Origin: Mastigamoeba balamuthi
Lineage: Eukaryota > Evosea > Mastigamoebida > Mastigamoebidae
Length of the DNA: 64,000 nucleotides
Assembly (NCBI GenBank): GCA_902651635.1
Contig: CACRSC010000026.1
Coordinates: 114,953-178,952 of the forward strand
Direction of reading: 5' to 3'
A program made the translations under genes and the position numbers. Within the stretch, counting starts at the first letter, position 1, and each line of letters begins with the position of its first letter. A model generated the notes under the pieces. The model saw only the letters and a list, made by a program, of their open reading frames with translations. It did no database searches and was not told where the DNA came from. Below are positions 1-11,347 of this stretch, piece by piece.

Positions 1-20
1 TGGTGGGAGGCTTGAGTGGG

Positions 21-2060
21 CTAGGCGGCGGTCCTCCTGAGCAGCAGCACCGAGGCGTCGAAGTTGTGCGGGATCACACTAAACTTGTTGCGCACGGCAC
101 TGCTGCTGAAGGTCGTCACGACCGCGTTCTCATCCTCGAGCTGCGACGGGTACGCAACCCAGTCGCCGTGGTAGACGCCCTGCATGCCCCTGCTGTTGGC
201 GACGACCACGTGCATCATCGCGCTGTGCGCCCTGCTGCCCGTGAGCTCCAGGAGCCTCGACGTGTCGTTGGCAGCGACGGCCACGACGTCGACGGCCATC
301 CTCGAGAGCACCTGCAGCACCTCTGGGACCATGAAGTCCACGTCGTGCAGCAGCGCCACGCGCGCGTACGGCCTGTTGACGACGACGAGCCTGCTGCCCA
401 GCGCGACGCTGCCGGCGTCCTCGGTGGGGCGCCTGTGCGTCCTCGTGTACGCGAACGAGGTGCCGTTGTACGTTCGCAGCACAGTGGTGTCCCCGATGGT
501 CACCGAAATGTCCACCCCGAGCTCCACCGCGAGGTCCCCAATGAGGCCCAGGACCCGCTGGTTCTCTGCCTCGGCGCAGGTGCGCGCGTAGACCCCAGCG
601 GGGAGCACCAGCAGGCGCAGGCTGCCGCTAGCCCTCGCCACCGTCTGGTTGACGGCCGCGTAGACGCTGCCCGACACCTGCCCGCACTGCTGCGCGGGCA
701 CGCGGACGGCACCCGCGCTGAAGGTCGCGGGCGCTGGCAGCCCCGAGTACGAGGTGGCCGCCCCCGACGGGTACATCGTCCCGTGCGCGATGAGCGCGTA
801 GAGCTCGGGCCGGCGGACGGCGGGCAGCGTGCGCCTGCCCACGGCGATGTCCACCGTCGCGACGACGACCGTGTCGTTGGGCGCGCTGGTCCGCGCGAGG
901 ATCGTGCCGTCGCGGGCGATGATGAGCGACTCGGCGCCCGCGAAGTCGGCGGCGCCCCAGCCGTTGAGGACGAACGTCTCCTGGTCGAACGACTCGGCGA
1001 AGGGCGTGGGGTCCAGCGTCCTGCCGTACCTGTTGGCCACGACGACGGGGATGTCGTTCTCCAGCGCCAGCGCCTGGTACATCGCGGGATCCGCCCACGC
1101 GTTTATGGGCACCAGCAGCACGTCTGCGCCCTGCGGGTGGCGGCTAAGCGACGAGGGGGGGCAGCGGGGGGACAGCAGCGCACACTGAGGGCGGCAGCGC
1201 GGGCGACGAGGGGGTACATCGAGTCGGCGCAGATGACGGTGGCGGCACGGAAGCCCGAGGACGTCTGCATGGGCTGCGAGAGCGGGAAGCTCTCGGCGTT
1301 GTACGAGGACTCGAGCAGGTGGTTCATCTTGGCGTAGCGGCCGCCGAGTGCTCCCGAGCTGAGCAGCAGCACCGCAGTGTTGCGGTAGAGCCCCGTGCTC
1401 CGCTCAGCGACGGGCAGCCCCAGCAGGATGTCCATATGCGTCTCCAACGCAACGCGGCTGAAGCTGTTGAGCACAGCGCTTCTCCTGTCGAGGTGCTGGC
1501 CAGGTGCGCGGGGTGTGTCAGTTGGCTGGGCAGAGTCTTGTGGTGGAGGTCGTGCGTGAGACGCTGATGCAGCAAACAATGAGGGTTTGGTGTAGAACGA
1601 GAGAGGTAGAGTATGAGATAAGCGCAGTGTGGCAGAGGGAGGCTGAATGAGGCTGGAAGCGGCTGCGAGAGGCTGAGATGACCGAGAGAAACGAGAGAAA
1701 TCGAGACAACAAAAAAAGGTAAGTGAAATACGGCCTTGCGTCGTCTAACCGCCCCTCAATTCCAAGAGACGACGCGCAGCCTTGACGGAAGGGGGAGGGG
1801 AAGCTTACCTGCGCGAGGGGAGCGACCTCTGCGCGGCTCCAGAACGAGTAGCCGGTGAGCGCCATCTCCGTGGTGACGGCCAGTCGTGCGCCAGCCTGGG
1901 CAGCTGCGCGGCACATGGCCTCGAGGCGGGCCGCGTTGCCCTGCAGGTCGCGCTCGCGGGGCCCAAAGTGCAGCGCAGCCACGGGCACGCGCAGGGCGCC
2001 GCACGACGCCGCGCACGCCGCGAGGGCCACGAGGGCGAGGGCTGCGGGTGCTGTTCTCAT
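21..2060 (-). CDS. Secreted nitrilase-superfamily protein with two nitrilase-like domains, the second inactive
   Basis: Three exons (about 2060-1809, 1525-1186, 1130-21) with GT-AG introns, the 5' one about 283 nt and the second 55 nt. The start at 2060 gives a hydrophobic signal peptide (MRTAPAALALVALAACAASC), so the product should be secreted or lumenal. The first domain is a carbon-nitrogen hydrolase with the full Glu-Lys-Cys triad: Glu in AVTTEMALTGY, Lys in GGRYAKMNH, Cys in TVICADSMYP. Substrates in this superfamily are amides or nitriles; vanin and biotinidase are secreted relatives. The C-terminal half (from about position 800 down to 21) repeats the same order of secondary-structure blocks: LRLLVLPAGVYA matches the Glu strand, VALLHDVDFMVPEV matches the Cys strand, and HVVVANSRG matches VVVANRYGR. 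Its Glu, Lys and Cys are replaced, so it looks like a dead copy. The enzyme class is firm; the substrate is unknown. Confidence 0.8.
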
Positions 2061-2507
2061 GGGAGAGTCAGAGTGTACCGACTGTTCCGCAGGTGGAAAA
2101 AAACGGTTGTCAGGCGCAGCCGCAACACAAAAACAGATTATTGTGCGCAACCTACGTCATACGTGCGCTTTACATCACCGCAGAAAAATATCTATCTCTG
2201 CTTGGCCCCCGAGAGGGCCGGGGACTCGGGTGCCGGGGCGAGCTGACAAACAGACACTATTGCTTGCTTTATTATGAACTCAGTCAATAGAACACGGTCC
2301 CGGGCATGGGTGGTGGTCTTCCACGTAGAGGGCGGGGGAGGTTCCGTTCCCGTAGGTGTGCGTGCGTGCGTGAGTGAGGAGAGGGTGTAGGGGACACGGG
2401 GGAACGACGACGAGGGGCTATGGGGGGAGGGAGGGATTGGGGGGTCGTTCTGAGAGTAAAAACAACAGAGCAGGGGCGCAGGGGCGCAGGGGAACAGGAG
2501 ACGCCGC
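2061..2507. other. Intergenic region between two minus-strand genes
   Basis: No gene seen. It holds the 3' flank of the F-BAR-RhoGAP gene, with an AATAAA on the minus strand at 2268-2273 as a possible polyadenylation signal. Next to the nitrilase start is the 12-mer GTACACTCTGAC (minus strand, 2067-2078), which also occurs at the start of the neighbouring F-BAR-RhoGAP gene. Confidence 0.5.
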
Positions 2508-5500
2508 TCACTGTATGATGTCGTCGGCAAAGACCAGCGGCTCCTGCAGCGGCGGCATGACGACGACCGGCGTGATGCCGGGCGTGATGTCGAGCGTCAG
2601 CTGCGGCAGCGCCATGGCGGCGTGGGCCATCTGCGGCGACCCCAGCAGCGGCGCCCAGCGGGGCAGCGCGGCCGTGGGCTCGGCCACGTTGACGTACCGC
2701 TCGGGCTGCATCAGCGGGTACCCAAAGTGCGCCGTCGGCTGCACGATGCCCGTCGGCACCTCGGGCGCCGCGTCCGTCATCCTGCGCGCGGCCTGCGTCG
2801 CCGTCGCCTGCGCAGTCTCGCGCGCGGGCGCCGCGGCGGCAGAGGCCGACGACGTGGCGAGCGCAGAGGCCGAGGCCGAGGACGTGTTCTCGTTGCCCAC
2901 GTCGCGGATCAGCGCCGCGAGGAAGCGGCACTCCTTCTGGCCGTTGGTGAAGGCCTGGACCTGGCTCAGGCGCTCGGGGCTGCGCATGACGCAGGGCGCG
3001 AAGACGGCCGCGAGGCTGGCGGCGGTCATCTTGGTCCGCGACTCGTTCTCGGGGCTCGTCAGCACCTGCAGGAACCGCACGATGTACTCGAGCATGCTCC
3101 TGTTGGGCTCCCCGATGCTCCTGAACACCCGCATGGGGTCGCGCTCCTTGTCCACCGCCGACACGCTGCGCCCGCCTCGTTTGAGCGTCGGCCCCCATCG
3201 GGGCCCAATTCAATTGCAAATTGCGGCCCCCCCCGTCGTGCGTACTAGAAAGCGTAGGGGACGATGGGGTCGCGCATCTTGGTGACCAGCCAGCGCCTGA
3301 GTACGGCCGCGCAGAGCGGCGCGGTGGCCGGGAGCTCGCCCCTCTCCAGGGCGGCCATGGCGGCGTCGACCTCTGCCAGCGGCGTCGTGGCCCTGAAGAT
3401 GCCCTCTGTGCGCGCCCCGCCGAGCTCCAGGACCCTCTCTGCCAGCTGCTTGGCCACGTCGAACCTCTGCAGCGGCGTGGCCGACGCCATTGCCCCCGGC
3501 ACGAGCCTCACCGTGGCCGCCTGCTGCTGCTGCTGCTGCTGCTGTGGAAGCGGAGGCTGGGGCGGCAAGTTGTGTATTTTGGGCGTCGAGCGCGAGCGGA
3601 AGAGACCGCGGAACTTGCTGACGGGGCCACCGCCGCCGCGCGGGGCGCCGGGGGCGGCGGCAGAGGGGGCGGAGGGGGCGGCGGCGGCGGCGGTGGAGTC
3701 CCTGCGCTCGCGCTCGAGCTGGCGGGCGGCTGCGCGCTCGCGCTCCTTCTCCATCTCCCTCTCGCGCTTCTCGAGCTGCTGGCGCTCCTTCTCGTCCTTG
3801 GAGCGCCTGCGGAGCACGAACCTGCGCGGGGCGCCCTCGCTGATCGTGTCGCTTGGGCAGGGCGAGCGCGTCGACTGGACGGCGGGCAGCGGGGGCAGCG
3901 CGGGGGAGCAGGCGGGCGTCAGGATGGCCTGCACCTGCGAGGCGTTGGACGAGCAGTAGGGCGTCGCGCTGCCCGGGCGGTCCAGCGCGCTGTACGACGC
4001 GCAGCTGCTGGCGCCCGAGAGCGAGGGGTTGCTGACGCGCGTGCGCAGCTTGTCGCAGAGCTCCTCCATGTCCTCGCCGACGCTCACCAGCGACGCCGTC
4101 GTCGCGTAGCGCACGGAGCAGTCGTACAGCGCCCGCACGTACGCGTGCTCCGCCTTGCTCACCGCCCCGAACACGCTCCGCATGTCGTTCAGCCTCGTCT
4201 CCATCGTCCGCTCCAGCTCCTGCGGGCCACCCGCAGCCGTCGTTGCCGTGCGCGGGGCGCGGATCAGTTGTGCCCGGCCCAAGAAATGGCGCCGGCATAA
4301 TTTGTAGGGGGGACAACACACAGCGAGCAGCTTGGGGACTGTGTGGCTGCGGTGCCTCTCCTCCAGCTCCTTGCAGGCGTCCGACGCCGACTTGAGCTGC
4401 TGCTCCGTCGTCGCCGCCTCCGCCGCCAGCCGCTGGCTCTCCTCGTGCAGCTGCGCCGCCCCATCCGCGAAGCGAAGGCCGCGCTCTCGGGAGTGAGGAT
4501 TCGTTTTGGCGCCAACTCGGTTTGAATTTGAATTTGAATTGGGGATGCATGTATGGTGCACGGCGTCACCGCCGGTGTTCGACGCTTCCGAACTGTGCGC
4601 GGGAGGCCCAAAGGGGGCCGCACCTTGCTCTTGCGCTTGGCCTTCTCGCAGCCCTGCTCCTCGGCCACCGAGTCGTCGTGGGCCTTGGCGGCCTTGACGT
4701 GCCGCTCGCACGCCTCCCCGAGCCTCATCTGCGCCTCGCGGAGCTCCTTCTCGGCGTTGGCCCCCTTCTCCTTGAGCTGGGGGGTGCGGTGCCGTGTTGT
4801 TTTTGTCGTTTTCCACGGCCTACGTCAGCGTGTGGCGGTGCAGGACAATGGGCGAAAAGAAGCGATGAAAAACGCCCAAAAACGGAGGGGCGGCCGTGGC
4901 CGGCGGCGGTTTGGAAGGCGCACAGAGGCCGAGGAGCGCTCGACAGAGTCGGTGACGGTGGCCAGGCGGGCGTGCTCCGAGGTCAGGCGCTCCGCCAGGG
5001 TCGCGTACGCCTGCGCCTGCACTCTGTGGTACTCGTAGAGCGAGTCCCACATGTCGTTGGTCGTCCTGCCGCCCAGTGTCAGCCAGAGACTCGCGGGGGG
5101 TGTCCATTTCACCGCGGGGGGTGGGGGCCAGTTGGCCGAAAAACGGCACCGCAACCTCCGCTGATGCGCTTTCGCACACAACAAACAGCGCGGAACAAAC
5201 AGCGCGCGAGAAAAAGGTACTGATTGAGGAACTCGTCAAAAACCCGCGCCGCGGCGCGCGCCCACGCGCCCGGCGACTCGCGCCGCGCGCTCAAGCCTGC
5301 CGAAAAGCGTCGAAACGCGGCCGGCCGAGTCCTCTTTTCTTTCAACAAACAAAACGCACGCGTGGGGCGCAAACCAAAAAAAAAACAAAACAAAACAAAA
5401 CGTGCACCGAAAACGCAGTGCACCCCTGCCAGTACAGGCGGCAGAGACGGCGCAGCGACGCACTTCTCCTCGTTCCAGAGCCGCGAGGGCAGGCGCCGTG

Positions 5501-5721
5501 CCGAGTCCAGGAGGCTGGCCGAGTGCCTGCGGACCTCGGTCGCGCGGCGCTCGAGCACGCGGCAGGCCTCGCGCAGCGACCGCGCCTTCTTGTCGAGCTC
5601 GTCACTCGCCTCCCGCCACGAGCCCTGCCGCGCGCAGGGTGAGGGCCGCGCGAGGTCGATGGGGCTTGAGGGGAGGAAGGGCAGGCGGGGGGAGGGGCAC
5701 CAGGGATGTCAGAGTGTACAT
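2508..5721 (-). CDS. F-BAR-like plus RhoGAP protein, copy 1
   Basis: A multi-exon gene. The N-terminal half is helical and charged, with the block order of an F-BAR domain: SWREASDELDKKARSLREA near 5640, DMWDSLYEYHRVQAQAY near 5050, then KEKGANAEKEL and AHDDSVAEEQGCEKAKRK around 4770-4620, and LERTMETRLNDMRSVF near 4200. A Ser/Pro-rich linker follows, with eight Gln encoded by (CTG)8 at 3521-3544. The C-terminal RhoGAP domain has the arginine finger in GARTEGIFRATT (about 3420) and continues after an intron at about 3245-3175 with FRSIGEPNRSMLEYIVRFL and AAVFAPCVMRSP. It should bend or bind membranes and switch off a Rho-family GTPase. The start at 5721 (MYTLTSL then an intron) is the only upstream ATG that splices in phase, and is tentative. 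It is the paralogue of the divergently transcribed gene at 6050. Confidence 0.8.
3521..3544. repeat. (CTG)8 microsatellite encoding polyglutamine
   Basis: Eight CTG units on the plus strand read as CAG (Gln) codons in the minus-strand F-BAR-RhoGAP gene. The tract lies in the Pro-rich linker between the F-BAR and RhoGAP domains. Confidence 0.9.
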
Positions 5722-6049
5722 ACGAGCGAGCGGCAACAACGGAGGTCTGTACGGTTTTTTTCCTCTGATTTAGAAGATTGCGGAGGAACAGGCAGCTGAC
5801 GTGTGCGGAAATGTACTTCTCCTAACACGGAAGTGGGCTGGCCGGCCACCCTCGCGCGGGCAGTGCACAGCGCGGGCAGCGTGTATCCGACGGCGCGGGT
5901 TGCGCGGAGTGGGGCGGCGGCCTTGGGAAAGTGGTCTCCGCAAGCCGATCTGCAGTGACGACAGGAATAGTAGAATCCGAAACGAGATATTTCTATCAGG
6001 CGGAGGCCCCGCACAATTTCGTCAGTGCATCTTCTGTTCTCAGGCGTTA
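5722..6049. promoter_or_regulatory. Shared divergent promoter region of two F-BAR-RhoGAP genes
   Basis: 328 bp separate the two head-to-head starts, so both promoters must lie here. No TATA box stands out. An A/T-rich stretch at 5975-6000 (GAGATATTTCTATC) resembles the GATATTT-containing patches seen in other introns and promoters of this block. No binding site is assigned. Confidence 0.5.
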
Positions 6050-8285
6050 ATGTCGACCGCACCCGACGTTGGTCCACTTGTGCGCACCATTCCCAGACAC
6101 GCGCGACGCCCTCCCCGGCATCCGCACGCTTGACGCGACCCTGCGCAGGCGGGCTGGAGGCTGTCCAGCGACGAGCTGCGGAAGAAGGCGGGAACTCTGC
6201 GCGATATTTGCCTGCACGTCGACAGGCGCGCATCCGAGGCCCGCAGGCACGCGTCCGCGGTCGCGGACGCGACCAAGAGGCTGCCCTCGCGCCTCTGGTC
6301 CGAAGACGCGTGCGCCCCGGGCCCCGCACACTCCCCTTTTCCGCGCCGCTTTTTATAGGAGTCTTTTGTCGGTTTTTCAACCTGCACTGCCCGTCTCTTC
6401 CGTTTTCGCTCGCTTATCGCAATTGTGTGAACCTTTGCGCAACTCTGACCCGGGCTTGCAGCGGCACGAGCGCGCTGTGGGAGGCCGTGTACGAGAGCCA
6501 GAGCGTACAGGCGAGGAAGTACGTCGAGTTCGCCGAGAGCCTCTGCTCCGAGCACCGGCGCCTCTGCTCGCTGGCCGACACGATCGAGGACCTCTGCATC
6601 GAAGTCCGCGCGCCACAATAACCGCAACGTCGGCACCCCGCACCCCTTCTCACGTGCAAGTGCAACCGCAGAACCAGAAGAGGGCGGACGAGTTGCTGGC
6701 GCAGCACGCGGCCAAGCGGGCGGCGTACGCGGAGGAGCGCGTGAGGTGGGAGGCGGCGCTGTCGGACTTCGAGGCGGCCACCGCGTCCGCCAACGCCGCG
6801 ACCAACGCCAAGAAGAAGCCGAAGTTGCAGGAGGAGGCGGCCGCTGCCGAGGCCCGCGTCGCGGAATCCGAGACGCGCTGCACGGCTCTGCAGGCGGAGC
6901 TGAAGAAGTTCGAGGACGAGTGCACTGCGGTCCACGAGCCCAAACTCGTATCCGTGCGCAACGCCCGTTGACGCGTCTCGCTCGTCCTCACCGGCAGTTG
7001 CGCGACCGCACCCCCCACGCGGGCAGGAGTGCTGGGAGGCCGTCGAGAAGCGCGCGGCGGCGCTCAAGGAGATCCTGCAGGCCATCGGCAAGTGCGAGCT
7101 GTCGCTGGCGAGCGCCATGTCGTTCTCGGTCATCTGCGTCAACGCGGCGTCGGCGGCGTCGCAGCAGGAGTCGTCGTCGCAGGACGACCCGCGCGAGCGG
7201 ATCAAGTCGCCCGTCGGGCGCTGCATCGGGGGGTCGCCTCTGCTGCTGCCGGCGCGGCCGACGTCGGTCCCGCACACGTGGACGGCCTCGCGCGTCCCGT
7301 CGCCGCTGCTCGTCTCGCACGCGGCCAGCGGCAGCTGCGGCGGAGGCGGCGCGTCGGCGCCGTCGAGCCCCGTGCCGCCCCCGCCGCTGATGCTGAACCC
7401 CACGGTGGCGTACAGGGGGCGCATGTGCGTGACGATGAGGCCGAGGCGGTGCAACAGGATCGCCGTGGGCCCGCCGCCGACGGACGCGGCGCCCGCGGCC
7501 TCGTGCCCCGCGCTGGCGGTCATCAAGCAGCTCGCCGAGCGCGTCGTCGAGCTCGGGGGCCTGCGCGTCGAGGGCATCTTCCGGGTGTCGCCGCGCAAGA
7601 CGGACCTCGAGGCCGCGCTCAGCGACCTCGAGCAGCACAAGCTCCCCGACTCGGCCATCGTCGCCGCTGCCGTCCTCAAGCGCTGGCTGCAGCTCAAGCT
7701 CACCGACCCCGTCATCCCACCCGCCCAGTAGTGCGCCAGCAGCCCTCCCATCCCCCTCCTTGGCCTGACGCCCGCGGCTCCAGCGAGGAGGCGATACTCA
7801 AGGAGAAGGACCCCGTCGAGGTGCTCAAGAGCGTGCCGCAGCCGGGCAGGGCGATACTCGAGTACCTCACGGGCTTCCTGGCGACGGTCGCGCGGCCCGA
7901 GAACGAGGAGCACACGCGGATGGGGGCGGCCGCGCTGGCGACGGTGTTCGCGCCGTGCCTGCTGCGGACACCCGACGACGTGCTGATGAGCAAGGCCGAC
8001 GCGTTTGTCTACGCGCAGCGGGGGTGCCAGTTCGTCATGGCGCTCATCCGCAACGCCGCCGAGTGCTCCGAGGCCAGCGAGCCCGCGCCCATACAGGCGT
8101 CCAAGAGCTTCACCGAGGGCCTGAGCCCGGTCGTCTCGATAGAGCTCAGCCCCGCCGCAGAGAGCGCAGAGAGCGCCAGCAGGGACGAGTCCAAGGAGAA
8201 CAGCGACGCGAACAACAGCGGCGGCAGCAGCAGCAGCAGCGGCAGGGCCGACGACAACACGCAGAGCCACACACCGCAGCACTGA
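6050..8285 (+). CDS. F-BAR-like plus RhoGAP protein, copy 2
   Basis: Same architecture and block order as the divergent minus-strand neighbour. F-BAR-like exons carry LSSDELRKKAGTLRDI (about 6150), SALWEAVYESQSVQARKY (about 6470), a KKKPKLQEEAAAAEAR coiled segment (about 6810) and ECWEAVEKRAAALKEI (about 7031). The RhoGAP domain has the arginine finger in GLRVEGIFRVSP (about 7560) and, after an intron ending near 7780, LEYLTGFLATVARPEN and ATVFAPCLLRTP. A Ser/Asn/Gly-rich tail ends at 8285. The first exon is probably MSTAPD or MSTAPDVGPL, spliced in phase to AGWRLSSDEL at about 6147; the short first exon is the least certain part. Predicted role: membrane-linked inactivation of a Rho GTPase. 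Confidence 0.8.
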
Positions 8286-8583
8286 ACATAGCACGACGCA
8301 CAAGGGCACAGCGCGCACACGCCCCACAGACAGCACAGAACGCAACCCGCACAGCACAACACACCCGGGGGAAAACCTGAACACACAAACGCACCCACCA
8401 AAAACAACGGGCGAAAATCTCGAAACAGGAAAACACTGCGATGAAAAGATTCCAGAACCACGAATATCTTTGATCGTCGCTGACAGAATCACGAAATATC
8501 CAAACTGCCCAGAAGCAAAAAAAAAGCAGAAACCCGGCACGCGACGCGCTGCCACCCTCCTCCCCCAAAGCCCAAAGAAAAAG

Positions 8584-10906
8584 ATGCAGGCCGTGACGGT
8601 GACGCTCCCCGAGGACCCGCGCACGTGGTCCGCCTCCATAATCGACGAGGTCGAGATTGGCGACGCTGTCGTGCGTGTCTTGCGCGGTTTTCTCTCTTCC
8701 CGGCCGCCGCCTCTCACCACGAAAACGGATTCCGGTGACGCGTGCGGTGCGGTGCGGTGGGCTGCGTGCAGAGGTACCTCGTGGAGGTGCGCAGGAACGA
8801 CGAGACGCGCTACCTCGTGCGCAAGCGCTACACGGACTTTGCGTCTCTCAACAAATCTGTAAGAGCGTTTTTTTCCTGCTTTTCCGCAGCGCAACTCCAC
8901 CCCCCACCCGCCGTTTTTCGCGGCGGTTCTCACACGCGGGGACCCCCCCCCCGTCTTGTGCAGCTGCACGACCAGGGGCTGGGGTCCGCACTGCCGTCGA
9001 TGCCGCCCAAGGTGCGCTCCGGTGTTGGCTGTGTGCTGGATGCCCTGTACTGGTTGTTTGTTGCCCCCTCTGTGTGCTTTTCAGGGCTTCCTTGTCGGGC
9101 TCTCGCACTGCTCCGGGGGCCGGGGGGCACCGCCCCCGCTGCTGCTGATGTCACGGCTCTGCACCTCTCCCGGGGGGCTGGGGATCGCCGTGCCGTGCCT
9201 GCTGTGGCACACGGGAGGCGGGGAGAGGGAGGGGAGCGAGCGCCTGCCGAGGCCGGGGACGCGGGGCTTTTTGCGGGGGAATGGGAGGGTGCCGAGTGTC
9301 TTGTGGCAACTTCTCAGTGCCCCGGGAACTTCTCAAGACCACCACCCCCCCAGTCACCTGCGCAGCTCCCCTCCTCCCCATGTGCCATTCCCTCCCTCCC
9401 ACACACGAGCGGGCACAGGGCACTCTGCTGGCTCCCTCCTTCCCTCTTCCCTCCCTCAGCCCGCTCTCTGTTCTCTCTGCTCCATTCCGCTTCGGCAGCG
9501 GCGGCGGGGACGCAGCCAGAGAGACAGCCACACAGAGTTGCCACGCAACTGCTGCTGATGTCACCTTTGTTTTAATGGCTCTCCCTCGCCCCTCTCGCTG
9601 CAGTGCTACTGGCCGTTCGGGCCCGACCAGGCGTTCCTCACCGCCCGCCGCACGGCGCTGCAGTCGTACCTCGCCACGCTCTCCTCGGACCCGCGCCTCT
9701 CCCAGCAGCAGGACGTCCTCCGCTTCATAGCCCCCGAGCAGATCGCCGACCCCGCCGTACGGGCCGCATCCCCCCCGAAGATTCAAGAATCAGCCCCCAT
9801 CGGGGGGGATATCGCGTTATATCTGAAAAAGAGATTCCGGTATCTTCTCGGCTGGAATCGCAGGACGAGAGCGTGCTGCCCCACTACCTGCCCGAGGTCG
9901 CCCCCGGGGTCGCAGAGGCCGACAGGGCGTTCTCGCTGCTCGAGCCCGCCGTGCGCAAGGCGCGCGAGGCGCTGGGCTCGCTGGTGCGCGTGCAGGCTGT
10001 CGTGGAGACCCACCCGGCCTCGGAGCCCCAGCTGCGCCTCTCGGCCATCGATACTCGCCGTTCTCAAGGCACGCAGAAATCCAAGAGGGGGAAGAATCTG
10101 GGAAAATCTAGATTCTTGGAATCTCGGCCGGAAATCTCACTGGCCGCGCTGGGGCAGCGGTCGCTGCGTCCAAGTCGATGCGCGAGGCTGTGGAGGAGCT
10201 GGAGGGCCTGACGGGCGCCGTGATCGCGAGCCCCGAGGCCTCTGCGCACCTGCGCGGCGTGGTGGCCGTGGCGCGGCAGGCGCTGGCGTGGTCGACGGGC
10301 TTCCTGCACGCCGAGGAGGAGCGCCTGCTCCGGACGCTGGCCAAGGACCCCGCGCTGCGCCTGATACCCGTCGAGGACTACGAGCTGCTGGCCGGCGACG
10401 CGCTCGACAAGGCCCCGCGCAGCGGCGACGTGGCGGCGTTCTTCACGCGCTCGACGGCGCCGCTCGAGGAGCTCCGCGAGCGCGTCGCCCGCGACTGCGA
10501 GCTGCGCAGCCAGGTCGGCGAGGTCGTCGCCGTCCAGAAGCTCATGGCGCTGCGCACGGCCCTCCAGCGGCGCCTCGACGAGCTGCGCGAGACGCGCGGC
10601 AAGAGCGTCAGCCCCTCGGCGATCCTCGCGGCCCTGCAGCGGCGCGCGGGCGAGGTCGACGCGCTGGCGGCCTCTGTGCGCCGCGGGGACCTGCGGGCCG
10701 CCGACGTCGAGCAGCAGGCCGCAGAGGTCGCCGCTGACATTGCGCAGTACCGCGCGTACATGGCCCAGGCGCGCGCGGGAGCCGCGGCCGCAGACGCTGT
10801 GGTGGACGCGCAGATCGAGGAGCTCGCCAACGCCATCGGGGCGCTGCGCCTGGAGCTCTGCGAGCAGATCGGCGGCAGCACGACCGAGGGCATCAACCTC
10901 GTGTAG
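8584..10906 (+). CDS. PX-domain protein (sorting-nexin-like)
   Basis: Start MQAVTVTLPEDPRTW at 8584. The PX phosphoinositide-binding domain is split over four exons: YLVEVRRNDETRYLVRKRY (about 8774) with the RRY/F-type basic motif, LHDQGLGSALPSMPPK (8964-9011) with the Pro-rich loop, and CYWPFGPDQAFLTARR (from 9604) with the second basic patch. The long helical C-terminus (10158-10906; REAVEELEGLTG, VARQALAWSTGFLHAEEE, ELRERVARDCELRSQVGE) may form a BAR-like or coiled-coil dimer, as in sorting nexins. Introns include an unusually long one (9012-9603, 592 nt) and a probable GC-AG intron at 10069-10157. Expected role: endosomal membrane binding. Which sorting nexin class it belongs to is not clear. 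Confidence 0.75.
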
Positions 10907-11347
10907 CAATTCACGCAAACAACGCCTACCGTAGCAGCACTCTCGCGCGCAGCCCCCTCGTGCCCTCCTCTTGCTCTGGCGCTCCCTCGCGCGCCTCTGT
11001 GCCCTGTGTGCCCTGTGTGCCCTGTGTGCCCTCTGTGCTCTCTGTGATTTAAAGGGCACAGAGGGCACAGAGGGCACAATGTGGGCTGTGTGGGCACAGT
11101 GGACACAGTGGACTCCGTGTCTTCAGTGTCCTCTCTGTCCTCCGCATCCGCTGCTGCTGGCATTGGTGCCACCAGCCCAGCCCAGCGCTGCCACACTGTG
11201 CCTCTCTTTCTCTTGCTGCCTCTTAGCACAGGACAGGACAGTGTTTGAGGCCAGGCTGCTGTGGAGGCCTACAGCTCGTCCGAAGAGCTCTCTGCTGGGA
11301 GCCTCGTGTGGCGTGCAGCACAATCAGGCGAGTGGGCTGCGCGGCCT
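10907..11347. other. Intergenic region between convergent genes, with tandem and inverted repeats
   Basis: No gene seen. It lies between the stop codons of the PX gene (plus) and the glycosyltransferase gene (minus). It contains short tandem units of the type TGTGCCC from about 10995 and a long perfect-looking hairpin, listed separately. Confidence 0.6.
11025..11078. repeat. 22-bp inverted repeat with 10-nt spacer
   Basis: The left arm 11025-11046 and right arm 11057-11078 are reverse complements with one mismatch, separated by ATTTAAAGGG. The left arm is the tail of a run of TGTGCCC repeats that starts near 10995. Its place between two convergent genes makes a transcription-end or RNA-structure role possible, but this is inference. 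Confidence 0.85.

Noticed and set aside
6414-8969. An 851-codon minus-strand open frame
   Set aside because: It spans the introns and exons of the plus-strand F-BAR-RhoGAP gene and part of the PX gene, with low-complexity composition and no domain; the plus-strand genes explain the region.
10995-11046. A possible CRISPR-like repeat run
   Set aside because: The units are contiguous 7-9-base tandem repeats with no spacers; it is a minisatellite in a eukaryotic intergenic region.
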